Part shown: piece after piece, positions 40,844-54,245 of the stretch
Layout: every line of letters begins with the position of its first letter
How positions within the stretch are numbered: position 1 is the first letter of the stretch
Assembly (NCBI RefSeq): GCF_020740795.1
Contig: NC_067283.1
Location: 42,273,659-42,337,658 of the forward strand
Reading direction: 5' to 3'
DNA length: 64,000 nucleotides
Origin: Apus apus
Taxonomy: Eukaryota; Chordata; Aves; Apodiformes; Apodidae
Position numbers and translations under genes: made by a program
The notes under the pieces: model-generated
What the model was told of the DNA's origin: nothing
Seen by the model: only the letters and a program-made list of their open reading frames with translations
Database searches by the model: none

Positions 40844-42878
40844 CAAAACAAACTATCCTATACTCTTATTATTTCTTTCTTATTTGTGGATGTGTGAACA
40901 CTAATGAACTTCAAGATAGAAGAGCCAGATAGCGGGATTACAGGTCTGAGTACTGAGTCTTTGTTTGAGACCAAGGTGCCAGCAGCCAGACAGAGTCAAT
41001 ATCTAAAACTAGCTAACAGAGAGACCATAATGTGCATATATTTACCCCCCATTTCAATCCTTATCAGCTAAAGAGAATTGGGTGGTTCATACTTTTAATA
41101 TCTGTATGACCATTGTATGTGTTTATGAGGCTGCCAGTAAAGAGACAGCTCACTGTATTGATCTGTGCAGCCAGCTGTGTGTATATTGCATTTTGTGTGT
41201 GTATTTGTGTGCATGTGTGAACCTATTGTGTTTAGTCAATGGACCTGGGGACAGGAAACCACAATGACCTCCTATCTATTGGGCTGGAAAAGGAAGAAGC
41301 CCCTGGATCTTGAGGACACCCAAATTCAGCCACCATCTGACACTGTACTGAATTCCTACTGCTTTAAAATCTTCTCTGGGCAATTATCTGGACAATTTTC
41401 ACTGAAATTGTGGGGACATATGACTGATTTTCTATACAAGGACTCATTTGGTCCCAGGAGCATCCCACTGGTCCCACACACACATACTGATAATGAGAAA
41501 ACTCTGCCTTTGGGGTGGAGTTTCATCTGGCTTCATCTGACATTAACTTGAAATGGAACTTCAGACTAGCATTAATTCCACAGATACTTTTCCCTCATTA
41601 TCCTATCATATGTTAAGTTCTCTGAGCTCAAAAACTTAAGATGCATGGAATGAGACAATGTGAGGCTTGCAGTTCTGATCCTGTTTGAGAAAGAGCCATC
41701 TTTAACTAAGAACATTTGTGACAATACGTGCTAACACCATAATAAGGGTGTGCTTTTGCTCTCTTGACACTACTTCCTTTCATACATTCAGAGCCAGTTT
41801 TTATAAATCCAGTGCATACAAATCCCTTCGGTGCACTGCTGCCAAGCTGGCTATATGTTCAGGCACAGATCCATTTTTTTAAGTATACACATTATTTGCA
41901 TGTGCATACTACATGCTTGCAAGTATATACATGCAGCTGTGTCAGAGCAATTGAGAACAAAAGTCAGACTTGCATTGGATTCCTCAAAAAAAACACAAAC
42001 ACAAAACCAAATCAAACTAAACATCCCATCTAGTACGTGACACAACTTCCATCTCTCCAACGTGCTACAGAGCATTTGACTCTCCACAGCTAGCATGGCT
42101 ACACACTACTGCCCTCCTGCAAGCTTCACACTGCTGTTATTTTACTTCCCTCAGATGATTCTCATTATAACCAGGCTGAATGCTGAGCTAAAAAGTCAGT
42201 GTATGAATCATATCATCAACTCAGTTGTCTGGAATCTTGCTTTTCCATGCATTTCCCCATCGTTACACGGATCACCAGTGTAAAACATGTTGTAGCTATA
42301 TCAAATTTCCTTTTGCTCTTCTTAACTCTACAATTGCCTGTGAGCAGATACTTACTTAACTGTTATCCAGCTTCCTAAATACGGATGACCTCTGCTTTCA
42401 ATGCCTGCCTCATAGAAGTTGCAGAGCTACAAATATTTAACTTGAGATTATTACCCAAGGGGAATCTCTTTATCCAGCTTCTGGGATAAGGCCTCAGCAT
42501 TGAGTGTCTGTGTTCTGATCAGGAAGCAAAAAAGAGGACTCTCAATTTAAGCCTAATTTAAACCTTACGATTACTCCATGCACTACCAGATCTCCTCCAA
42601 CTCTCAACACATGAAGGTGGTTTCACAGCACAGTGTCTTTTGCCATAGCCATCTCCTGTGGGACCCCTGGAGCAGCAAAAGGGCTGGTTCTACCAACTTT
42701 CAGCCCTGCTGGAGGAAGGATGTATGCACAAGAGTGGCTCAGAGACACTTAGCCACTGAGTTCTGAGACAAGCTTCTGCTGCCTTACTTACCGATGTACA
42801 CAGAGGACAAAAAAAGGCTCCTAGCTATTAAGACTTACTATTTATGTGACACCCTCCTTCTTTCAGCTGTTTATTTCA

Positions 42879-42913
42879 ACTATACTATTAGCTCATAATA
42901 GCTATAGTATAGT
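42879..42913. repeat. Short AT-rich hairpin (inverted repeat)
   Basis: ACTATACTATTAGCT (42879-42893) and AGCTATAGTATAGT (42900-42913) pair over 14 bp with one bulged T and a 6-nt loop. It could form a small cruciform or RNA hairpin. No transposon signature flanks it. Confidence 0.7.
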
Positions 42914-44840
42914 CCCATGTGTTGTACATTCCCCTTCTACTATCTGAACACTGCACCTTTAATATTTTCTACCAACCATTGCTCTACACAGTATTGTATT
43001 ATCTTTCCCCATGTCCCCAATCTGTCTAAATCCATCTATCAGCCTCCATGCCTGAAAATGATACTTTAATTTTTTAGTAAAAGGAATATTTTTGACTGAT
43101 TCTTTTCAGTGCAATTAATTTTTCCAGTTACAGAATCAAAAAATACAACTTGTAGTTTTATCCTTCGAAGCTAGTATTATTCCAAGGAACAGGATTAGAA
43201 CACCTGTTATAATTTCAGGGTGGGCAGTAGGGAAATTATTTCTTCTTGGTTTGTTTTTAATCTTATAAAAATCTGTAGTCATGTCTTTGGAGTAGTGCTC
43301 CCCCTTCTCCATTAACACCTTGTACTAACCATCAATAATCAATGTATACATTCAGGGACTGGTTTTCAGTCCATAACAACTATTTTAAGAACCTGGTATG
43401 TTTGAATTTCTGTATTGTATAAACGATGCTAATCCCAGCTTGAAGTTATGGGCTATTTTATGAATATTTCGTGATCACACACACAAAAGTGCTTATCAAA
43501 CAACTGATTCCAACAGTATATATGAATTTAGCAGCACCACTAAACACTTTTGTTTCTACCTTAATCTTTAAGAGGGTTCTGCTAAATAGATTAATCACTC
43601 AGGGACAGAGAAAAAAAGTTTAAAAGCTTGGCAGGAAAAACAGTCTCATGTACATTTATTTTCCACTGTCAACTGTGACTTCGGTAAGAAGAGAGCACAC
43701 AACTTGGGCTGCTTTTGATCACCATCTAGTGCATGAATACAGGAATTGCACGAATTTAAGGAGTGACTTCCTGATTTAAAGTTAAGCCACAGTAGGACTA
43801 ACAGGTCTTTTCATCATTTTTAGAACACCTCAGACAGACTTATTGAACTTTAAAAAGCATGAATTTCCAGATGCCTCTAGCTGACAAATGAAAGCCAGAT
43901 GTTTCATAACGACACCGTTTTCTACTAGTGTTGTGTTTGTGATGGTCTAGGGATGCAAGGAAGACAAGACCTGCATTGAGAAGTATTGTTTTTTTCAGGC
44001 TAAATTACACAGTAAGAAAAAGCAACACGGTGCCAGGCAAGGAGTCTTTTAATCACATCTCTGTGCCTTTTCTAGGTGTCCAAATGTTAAATTCATTTCA
44101 TCTTTTTCTGATTTTTAATCAAGACTGTCGAAAATACTATTTGCAAAATTTTTCACATACAATGATGGGTTGTGTGTGTAATGACTAAAAGCCACATTCT
44201 GGTTGTGCTTCAACATTCATCCATGTGATGGGGACTTCGAATCCAGTAAATCAGTAAGATAACTCATCAAATTAAGACCACTGATACCAATGGGGGTGAA
44301 AGTCCCTGGCATCTTTAGATTTGTGTCATTGCAGGTGGCTCAGAATAACTGGGACAATGTTTTCCAACACCAGTGGTTAAGAAAGCACCCTTGCCCTTCA
44401 GAAAACATGCTGTGACTTGACACACAGGAACTCAGTATCTTCAAGCTGAGTAACTTAAAAAGCTAAAAGAAAACAGAAAACATGTTTTTACTGAATTAGG
44501 GTAATCCCTTCAATATTAAATAATAACAGTGTAAATTTCCATAAGAGATTAGTAGGAGGAATTTCTGGAGGTTACGGAAGGCACACTTGGAAGAAGCATT
44601 TGCCTGCAGATGGCAGAAGAGTCTTCTTTTTAAATGGAATCATACTACTTCCTCTCCCTTTTCTTATGAGGCCAGGTCAAGGAACAGGCAAGGATACTTT
44701 GACATCATGACTTACCAGTAGACTATAGTCACTGTTATACCATATGTACCCATGCTAAAATTCACGCAGAGCAACTAACCAAAAGAGATGTCTTTAGGTA
44801 TCCCTGAAAATTCAGACTATCAGATGAACTGTCACTCAGG

Positions 44841-44876
44841 AAAAAAAAAAAAAAAAAACACAACAAAACAAACAAG
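44841..44876 (+). repeat. A18 and ACAA-rich simple repeat
   Basis: A run of 18 A followed by CACAACAAAACAAACAAGG. No retroelement body was recognised upstream. Confidence 0.8.
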
Positions 44877-45162
44877 GAAACCAACACACACAAACAATGA
44901 AATAAAATCCAACACTCAACTGCTGTTAAAGCTGTATACTGACTCCTCAGACTTTACTGGACTGAGACCCCAAATAGGTCATTCAAATGCCAAGGAAGGA
45001 GAGAACTGTAAAACCTTAACAAGGAATATTTCATGTTTTATTAGACACTGACTTCTGAGTGATAATTACTCAAATTATCTTACCCAAACTAACTTTATAG
45101 TCTAAACCTTGTAAGCAATACATAGTATCATACAAAGAATTGAGGAAAAAAGGGAGGAAGAA

Positions 45163-45212
45163 GGGGGCGGGGGGGGGGGGGGGGGAGAAGGGGGAGGGAG
45201 AATGGGGGGAGG
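45163..45212 (+). repeat. G17 homopolymer and G-rich tract
   Basis: G5, C, then 17 G (45169-45185), then more runs of 5, 3 and 6 G. It has G-quadruplex potential on the plus strand, which is the template strand for GADL1. The GADL1 pre-mRNA would carry the C-rich version. Confidence 0.85.
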
Positions 45213-46145
45213 AAGATAAATCTAGTGCCGCTTGAAAAGGAGACGATAATTCATGATTGCTATAGTTTATTCTTTAACAGTTCATGCCTTCGAAATAGAG
45301 CTGGCACTATTACTAAGGAAATTATGTTGATTTAAGAACTGGAAGAAATTTCCTCTCCTCCTCAAACGCAGGGGATTTTTTCCTGACTGCACCAAATAGA
45401 CATCAACAGCGTTTGCACTCACTAGCAGTTCCAACCCATTGCTGTTGTTCTGGTGCCCTCCGATGGTCACCTTGCTTTACTACTAGCTGCGGCTTAAAAA
45501 CCTCTGTCGGTAAAAAAAAAACGTGTTCCAGGTGTAATCCCCAAATGCACGAGAAACACTTCATCCAGCTGGACCTGAGTTATGAGCCCTGACACAGCTG
45601 TCGGCACTGCAGGTTTCCCCTACGTAGCTTCCAGAGTTGGACACGCAGGGCATGTCCTACAGCCAGGCACTGACCAACACCCCCAACCACTTCCAGCCGA
45701 GCCCTTTGGCAGCTTGAGCAGTGAGCCCCCCAGGTCAACACAACTGCCTCATAGCTACTGTTGACTGCCAAAATGAACCTGAATCACAAGCACAGATGCT
45801 ACATATCCAAGGTCTCTGTAGATAACTGCATTATACTAATTGAACTGAGACATCATTCAAGCAGCTGAGACACACGCATACCCAGCACTGGCTGTGCCTT
45901 CCCTTTCTTTCCCATTTGCCACATCCCATCGTCGCACACGTTGACCTTGCATGTCCACCCAGTCCACATCACATCCAACAATCAGTTTTGCACAACAATG
46001 CATCCTGTCCCAAGTCACCAGCAGGTATGATACATCTTCATTTCCCACCATATCGTGGCACAGAGAAATCAATCATCGCTCTGTAAATCAGCGCTTCCCT
46101 CTGTGAACTGACCCCAACCTGACTACACTCACTGCAGCCAAAGGG

Positions 46146-46760
46146 AAAGGATGGTTCTAGTCACAAAGGGTGTGTCAAAAGACTTAGTTTCCAAAAAACT
46201 TCAGGTGGAAAATATAGGTGAAAGCTTAAAGCTCTTAAAGAAGAAATTAGATGGCCAAAAGCTGCAGTCCTTCAATCAAGAAAGAAGACAGCTTTATCTA
46301 AAATCCCATCCTGGTTTATTGGCAAAGAGAAGATAGCAAAGCAATATTTAACAAGTTGAAAGCGGGAGATGGATCAGATAGCAATCAATACAAATGTGAC
46401 ATAGACAAAATTTATCAGAAGGAAAATAAACCCTTGATTGACAGGGCTAAGGAAAGAAGAAATCCTTTGGGGTGTACATTAGGGACAAGTGAAGCCCTAC
46501 CTATATTTAATCATTAAAAATGCAGGCAAGGCAAGTGTTAAATAAGCTTTCAGCTTCTGCATGGAGGAATTTCTACCACAAACCTGATGAACCTTCCGAG
46601 CCATCAGCAGCTATTGGAAAGTTAAAGATCTACTGAGGACAATTTTTTAGATCTACAGGCCTGGATGACATGTACCCGAGATTAAAAAAGGCTCACCAAA
46701 TCTTTGGATAATTTTTTGGATACCATGTAACTTTCAGAACACAAACACCAGTATTAGAAG
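46146..46760 (+). pseudogene. Ancient CR1-like LINE relic (start of reverse transcriptase)
   Basis: The stretch follows an old amniote LINE layout. AAATCCCATCCTGGTTTATT and GGCAAAGAGAAGATAGCAAA give a basic NP-WF-ERKIAKQ-like region. Further on are TGCAGGCAAGGCAAGTGTTA and ATAAGCTTTCAGCTTCTGCA, the region before the RT. Then comes GGCCTGGATGACATGTACCC, encoding GLDDMYPR, equivalent to the GPD-LHPR motif that opens CR1-family reverse transcriptases. Only a 61-residue frame (46151-46336) survives; the rest is broken. Recognition is from the remembered family, not an alignment. Confidence 0.55.
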
Positions 46761-47847
46761 TGATAAGGAGATAGACTTAGTGGAATTAGGATGTTTAAGC
46801 CAATATGAACATAAAGTTAAAAAAAAAAAGTTTTTCCAAATTTAATTTTAAATCAATTACAGGCTAAGACTACATAGTAATTCTAAAATTGATAGAAACA
46901 GGTTTAAAATTTCACCTTGTGTGTTCAGTTACATTTATATCTTTGCCAAACACCTCTTTTTGGGGCCAGCATGTCCCAGCATGCTTTGATTATTCTGCTG
47001 ATATTACAAGTTTTCCTGATTATTTACTTCCATGTAGAGCATTAATAAGAAAGCTTACACAAGCCATTTAGATGAAAAATAGCAGGAACAATTCACACAG
47101 CAACAGCACAAAAAAATTAGCACCCCAAAATAGCAGTAAAGCTAAGCAAGATTTGGATAACTAGCATATCTCTACACACAGCAAATCGGGCGTCAATCAA
47201 ATGTTGCTGCTCGTGAGGCTCCACAGAGGTCAGGATTAGCCTTGATGCTAATCCCCATTTTTTATTTTCTGGAAGTCAATAAATGACAGCTGATACCACT
47301 CATGAGTGAGAGACTCACAAAGGGAGAAAACAGAAAGACAGACCTGGAGTGCTCAAAACCATCCCAAAAGTGGCTTTTTAGTACAGGTAAGCTGTGCATG
47401 TAGGGAAAAACCCCACAGACAGCTCAGAATGGATGACTACTTAAAAACAGCAACTCTGAAAGACTGTAGCTGTCAACAACAAAATAAAATTTGTATGAGC
47501 TTCCAGGTCACAAATCAGAAACCAAGAATCCTTCCTGGCAAGAAACTGAATTCTCTACAATTATTTTCACTCTACATCAGAGCCAAAATCAGCTTTAAAA
47601 AATTCTGTCAAGAAACAGAGTGCAATGTTTTGTAATTAGGTCATTTATGCAGATGCTTTAAAATAGTCAGGGCTGCTCTTAAACATAGATACCCGGGTCC
47701 TAGGAGAGCTGGTTAATCTGGGATGTCAGCCTGTTTTCTATGGGCCAATGGGAAAAAAACTCCACTAAATGGTTTTGACAGTTTCTTTTGCTTTTTAAGT
47801 AGTCATTTATACATACAAGAGAAGTTTTAATTTCAGCATTCATCATC

Positions 47848-47863
47848 AAAATATATATATTTT
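47848..47863. repeat. AT palindrome
   Basis: AAAATATATATATTTT is a perfect 16-bp palindrome in AT-rich intron. Likely chance. Confidence 0.6.
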
Positions 47864-50800
47864 ACAAAGCCTCATCAGCTTGAGCTCTCATAGAAATACA
47901 GCAGGATAAAAAAAAAAAAAGGCAATATGATCCATGATTTTATAAACAAGTGCACCAGCATTAAGGATGCAATTTTATCTCCATGTGCAGTAATGGAAAT
48001 TCAGGTGCTGGAAACACTGTGTAGTTCAGAAGTTCAATTTTTTTAAAAACAAAAATTAAAAACTTGAAGGATGCTGATGACAGTCACAGAAATTATTCAA
48101 CAGCTAATGAAGACTTAAAGATGTGAATATATTTAGTTTATAAATAAAAGGATGTGAGGTGACTTGATAGCTTATGAGAAGGTGAAAAGGAAAAAATAGC
48201 TTTTTTTCATCCCTTCTCAATCAATATCCTTGTATACAGAAAGGCTAATTAGCCATTGAAAGAAGGTGCCAAGGAAAATGGTAGTTTTACCATTCCTTTA
48301 TATTTTCCAGTTAAGAATAGATACCTTTCTGGATTATGTCTGGCAGACATAATTCAGCTTAAGTGTACTTTCAAGGGAAAAAGTTAAAGCCAGCTAATGC
48401 CTTCCCACAGGTCTCTAGACTGGCTGCAGCTGGGTCATCTGGTCTGCCAAAAAGAGGGAAAGGGAAGAACTGCATCCCCTGTCCAGACACATCTTTCCCA
48501 GCACACATGGTCCGTTCAGAGAGTACGAGCACAAACTCTGTGCTGGTGAAGAGCTGCTGCTGCAGAAAGCAGCAGGAGAGGGCAGAGAGACAGAAAAATG
48601 GAAAGGCAAGTCCAAGAGCTTCCTTGCTCCTCAGTGGCAAACAGCATCTTTTCCTCTGTTGTACTTGCACCCCTATTCTGGTGCTCAAAAAAATGCATCT
48701 TTTGGACCACCAGGAGCAAAGTAAGGACACTTGAATACATTGCTGCTCTTCCACAAAATCTACATAAGCTGTCCAACATCAGCAGAAGTGTAAAGGTAAA
48801 ACGGTTTCATTTGTATCCTAAAACAACCACGATAGAATTCTTTCACCAAATATTTGTAATCCAGGAATGCTTGTAATTTTTTATAGAAATATTGCATATG
48901 CCCTAATGCCCATAGCCTCTGCAACTTCGTGTGACATGGGATTTCCCCACTTACACCTGATGTAACAAATACCATTAAATATTTCCCCAGCTAGGCTAAA
49001 CTAGTATTGAAATTGTCATCCACATTTCAGACAACAGCAGCAGTTTACCTTTCCTGTGAGAAAAAAAAAAAGGCTTATACTGTTAAGCAGCTTCTGTTTT
49101 CTGACTGATAAGGCAGAAAGATATCTTATCTTGTTTTCCATCAAATACATAGTAACTCATGCTGAAGGGATCCATTACTTAAGGGTGAAACTCAAATATT
49201 TTGTTTTCCTTCTGTCCAATTCCCCATAAAATGACAAAAAAAAATTGTGCTACTTATTTTGTAACCACTATTATTGCACCACAACCGGTTCACTGCTGTT
49301 ATTTATTAAACATGCTAGAAATGCTAGAAACCACAGAAGGTACCAGTTGGCAGGGCAGGATGGTCAAGATGCCACTAGAAAGATTTGTAAGTAGAGGAAA
49401 CTTTAATGTTTAGTATAGAACAGCTCATTTAAAAGGCCACAACCAACAGATCACACTAGCACTCATTATTTATTCATGAGTGTCATTTAGCTCATCTGCA
49501 GTTTCTGATACTCAAGTATCTTCATACAATATTTAAAGCATTCAGAGAAGCTCCTGTTAACTACAACCTTGCAGAGGGAGAGGCTGCACTTAAAAGGTGC
49601 CAGCCAAAAAGTAGTGGCTTCCATGCCACATTGCAGTTTCACTGTGTACAAGAGCAAGAAAAATCATGCACTAACAATTAAATAACTGCTGAAAATATTT
49701 TTTGCTTGGCTGTGTTCATTGCTTTCACTCTCAATGAGATTCATCCTGTGCAAAGGGCCAACAGGAGGGGAAGATGTTACTTTTATTCTACACATATCCT
49801 TCAGCATTGAAATATCAAGGCTAAGGAATATACATAACCATCATGTGTCAAAACAGTGGCTCCATTGAGCAGTCACCTCATCAACCTCTAGTGAACCCTA
49901 AAATGCTCACTGCAAGTGCTTCCCTAAAAATCATCTGTTATTTCCTCATTTGCATTCCTTGGTCATCATCCCCATACAGTTTAAACGGGAGATCACAAAA
50001 GACAAAACCCCTGATCTTCTGAGCTGCATACCAAAATCCCCACAGGAATGGGGAGCCACAGCGAGGACAGCTGCAGGAACGGCAGCTGTAGGAGCACCTT
50101 AAAGGCTCAAGGTAAAACAATGTGGTGAAACAATGGTGGTCCTCAATGAGCCCCGCCGCCCACTGTCAGAGGGGACTGATCTGGGCTGCACGACTGCTTC
50201 ATTACCCCTCTAAACCCCAGGACTCTAGATCAGCTAGCAAGCCCCACACCAGCCCAGTTCTGTTACAGTTACACAATGCAGCCTTAGAACAAGAGCCCTG
50301 CGATCACAACTCAAGAAAGGCCCAAGGGCCTCAGTTTGACCAGATTTGTACAGTTTCATTCCAAGCTTTTTTTCTGTCAGTAGGATGCTGCAAAATTCAA
50401 CCTTCCTTCCACCTCCTTCACATAGGAATATCATTCATCCCCTGTGCAAACCACAGAGCACCTAATCCACAACACCCTTCTGTGACTGCCGTTTCTCGAG
50501 ACAAGACTGTACATCCTCCCCATACCCATGCAATACCCTGTGCAGCCCCAGGGTTGCAGGTTATTGCATTTTCATCACCAAGGGACCAGTTAGGATCCTT
50601 CAGAGAGCCCCCAGGGCTTCTCACATGAAAGGAGGAAATTCAGAGCTGGCGCACAGACCAGCTTCACAGACCCAGGGAACATACTCAGTGCCCCTGCGGG
50701 ACCATTCTGCAGCCACCCAGCACAGAGAGGAGATAGCTCTGAGTTGAGTGTACTGGAGAAACTCTGAAATGTTAATACCTCTGAATGTTTTTCTCATTTC

Positions 50801-51699
50801 CCAGAAAATTAGGAGGTGGAGGCAGAAGAAAAAGGAATTCATTATTCCCTAAAGTGCCAGATAAAATCATTTAAGTGCACTAAAATATTATTATTGTTTG
50901 TTACAAAAAGAAAATATGATGGCAGGATGAGACAGCTTTTATACAGGTAAAAACTGAGCACAGAATGAAGCTTCTCGTGACCTCAGGACTGCAGTACTTA
51001 GACATTCCTGGGATGCTTCAATTATTGAGTTCCCCTGTGATGTATATTGGGTTTCATTTTGATCCAAAGGCTATTAAACATGATCTATGACACTTTGAGA
51101 AAAGCTCTGGTTTGGAGTTCAGCCTGTAACTCAAACTTTTTTTTTCTTCCATCATTGGTTATTAATGTGCATATGGCACTGAGCATAATGAAGAGGTGCA
51201 CAGATACACAGGAGCAATGTGCTGCTTTATAGGAACATAGTCAATAGAGTCAACCAGAACTAAATAAACTGTGTTGAGTGTCTTCAAATTCTGCTTTCTT
51301 ATTGAAAGCAGTTGTCTTTGCATGCAGGCACAAAAGGCCATTTAAAATATTAGTCAATATGTTCTAACTCCAAAATGTAGCAAAGAAAGAGTAATTAGTC
51401 CTATTTAAGCAGAGGAAAATACATGCTGTTTGGGCAAACGAGTACTAGGCAGTCAGGAATCTGAATGCACTAGCTAAAACCAAGAGAATATATGAAGAAC
51501 AAAGCACTTTGCCATAGCTCAGAATGGAAAATATTTGACTCTAAATAGGTTACCGTATTTTTATCAAAGAATAAACTATAGATTTAGAGGTCCCCACTTC
51601 TTGGAAAGCATATATTTGCGAGGAATAAGATTGCACTTTCTTTTGTAGGGTTGTGGGTTTGTTTGTTGACCGTGTTTAAGAGAAACTGGAACGTGCATG

Positions 51700-52480
51700 C
51701 AGTAGAAACTGGAGAAATGGAGAAGTCCAAAGGGAAATGCCAAATCCTGCACCTGGGGAGGATCAACCCCATGCACAAACAGGGGTTACCAATGCTGTGG
51801 GCCACCCAGCTGGAAAGCAGTTTGGCAGAAAAGGACATAGGGGGTCTGGTGGACACCAAGTTGAATGTGAGCCAGCAACGTGTCCTTGCCGCAAAGGCAG
51901 CTTGTCTAGTCTGTACTGCATTAGTAGCAGGTTGATGGAGTTGCTTCTCCCCCTCTGCTTGGCACTGGTGAGGCCACACCTGGAATACTGTGTCCAGTTC
52001 TACACTCCCCAGCACAAGAGAGAGACAGATACACTGAAGAAAGTTCAATGAAGGGCCATAAAGATGATGAAGGGACTGGTGTGTCTCTCCTATAAGGAAA
52101 AGCTGAGAGACCTGGCACTGTTCAGCCTAGAGAAGATAAGGCTTGTGGAGGGAGGTAACTTTTCAATGTGTATTTATACCTGAAGGGAGTGAAGAAGAGG
52201 GAACCAGACTCTTTCCAGTGGTGTCCAGTGACAGGACCAGAAGCAAAGGTCACAAACTCAGGAGGTTCCCTCTGAACATCAGAAAGCACTATTTTCACTG
52301 TCAGAGTGACCAAGCATCAGCACAGGTTGCCCAATGGTTGTGGAGTCTCCACCTTTGGAGACAGTCAAAAGCTCTCTCGGTATAGCTCTAGGCAACCAGC
52401 TCAACTTGGCCTTGCTTGAGCAGAAGTCTTGGACAAGGTGACCTTCAGAAGTCCCTTTCAACCTCTACTGTTCTCTTATT
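51700..52480 (+). pseudogene. CR1 LINE: 3' end of ORF2 and 3' UTR, 5'-truncated
   Basis: This is the longest mobile-element copy in the window. In two frames it encodes the end of CR1 ORF2: GKCQILHLGRINPMHKQ, then SSLAEKDIGGLVDTKLNVSQ, then LVRPHLEYCVQFY. A CAATGAAGGGCCATAAAGATG block and CTGAGAGACCTGGCACTGTT follow. The 3' part has GACAGGACCAGAAGCAAAGG, CAGGTTGCCCAATGGTTGTG and CTTGCTTGAGCAG, ending near CCTTTCAACC. Frame changes between 51935 and 52051 show the copy is dead. The terminal octamers are degraded. The open frame on the opposite strand (51584-52048) is its shadow. Confidence 0.92.
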
Positions 52481-53908
52481 CAGTTAACAAGGTTTTTTAA
52501 TAATCCAGTTACTTCAGTAATATTAGACTTCATTCTATCCTCTCCCTTTTCAGGAATAATTTTCTTTTACAAGACCCCAAGACATAAATGCATAATTATA
52601 TACAAGTGTATGCATGAGAGCACACACATTTATATTCAAAAAGTGTATATGAACAATTCTGAAAAGTCTCACAGTCTTGTATTAGAAAATATAAGGCTTT
52701 TCCTTTCTATAGCAGTAATGAACAAAAATACAATACTGTTCTATGTGACAACATGATTCAAAAGAAGAAGTGCTTATTTTTATTATACTATTGGAAAATG
52801 ACGAGAGGTAAAAATGAAGTGACACGTTGAAATACTCTAATGCAAAAATCATGATCAATTCTCACATCATGTTTTTTTTTTGCTTATTTTATCTGTAAAA
52901 TATTGGTAATTCATCATTAATTTGCCTGCCTTTCAAATGTTTATCAAGGGTTAAATAGTCAGGTAGATTAAATTTAAATTCCCTTTGGCTTCCTATACTC
53001 CAAAAACAGTTTAATGTTTTCTCTTAAAAATAACAGACTTGACTTTGTTTTCAGATTAGCTGTTTTTGCCTATTAGCATAAGAATAGGCTAATAATAACA
53101 TAAAATGTTAAATCATTCTTTTGCTCTCAGCAACAATAATTATTTTTCTTTTCTACCTTGGTCTTTCATAGTAGAATAAACCATTCCAATGCTGCAGTTT
53201 TACCCTCATATAACCCTTTTATTAAGATGATGATTCTCTCCAAATTAGAAGCACTTACATATCTTTCTTATTTTTTCAATTCTTCACAAGCATAAAGAGA
53301 ACAATTTTCTGAAGTGTGTCACCAATCGCCTACTGTCCCTACTGCCTACTATAAGAACTGTGCCACTTCCACTTAATCCACCCCAAAATTTTCTTTTCTG
53401 GAAAATAAATGGAGTTTAATTTTACCCTCTTGGTCCTCCTACAAGCAGAAAGATTTGTAACAATGTAACATGCTGTATCTATTTGAAAAATATATAAATT
53501 GAATAGTACTGCCTTTGGTCACATGGAAATAGCAAGAAGTGTTTCTGCAGTGCTCAAGGACCCTTCAGTCAATCGAATCTGTGGCAACAAAGCAGAGAAT
53601 GCAGTCCCACTGAATCCTCAGGCCTTTGTTTCTGTGATCTTTCAGTTAGAAAATAAGGCTTTTTAGATTATTCCTATAAGTAAACTGAAAGATTTATGAT
53701 GTGTGAAGCTTTTAACAATACAAAGGCTTGAAATCATCTTGTTTGTTTTCTATATCTAAACTGAAAGTTAGAATGACCTTCAGGTTTTAACAAGGCAGTA
53801 CACAAATCTCTAAGACATTGGACAAGGATGCTTCCCCTGTAAGAGGAGAGTACATCTACATAGAATGTACCCCACTATCCTAAGCCTTTTGTTTGCTTCC
53901 TGAAAGAA

Positions 53909-54245
53909 TAGAATCATATAACCATTTAGGTTAGAAAAGACCTTTAAGATCATCAAGTCCAATCATAAGCCTAACTCCACCAAGCTCACTGCTAAGCCAT
54001 GTCCCTAAGCACCACACCTACACTACTTTTAAACACGTCAAGGGATGGCAACTCCACCACTTCACTGGGCAGCCTGTTCCAGTTCTTGACAACCCTTTCT
54101 GTGAAGGAATTTTTTCTCATAACCAGCCTAAACCTCCCCGATACAACTTGAGGTGGTTTCCTTTCATCCTATTGCTTGTTACTTGTGAGAAGAGACCAGC
54201 ACTTACCCCTCTACAACCTCTTTTCAGGTCATGTTAGCTAGTCCT
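53909..54245 (-). mobile_element. CR1 LINE 3' fragment
   Basis: The plus strand starts AGAATCATATAACCATTTAG and continues GACCTTTAAGATCATCAAGT, AGCCATGTCCCTAAGCACCA, AGGGATGGCAACTCCACCAC, CTGGGCAGCCTGTTCCAGT and CTTTCATCCTATTGCTTGTT. This is a clear reverse CR1 3' end of about 340 bp. Its 3' end faces that of the plus-strand copy 1.4 kb away. Confidence 0.93.

Noticed and set aside
48363..48779. Frames of 87-127 codons on both strands in the GADL1 intron
   Set aside because: Mutually overlapping, Ser/Cys-rich, no domain, no splice signals framing an exon.
50122..50628. 168-codon plus-strand frame in the GADL1 intron
   Set aside because: Composition typical of GC-richer chance frames (many Pro, His and Ser), overlapping minus-strand frames, and no domain recognised.
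51584..52048. 154-codon minus-strand frame
   Set aside because: Antisense shadow of the CR1 ORF2 remnant on the plus strand.
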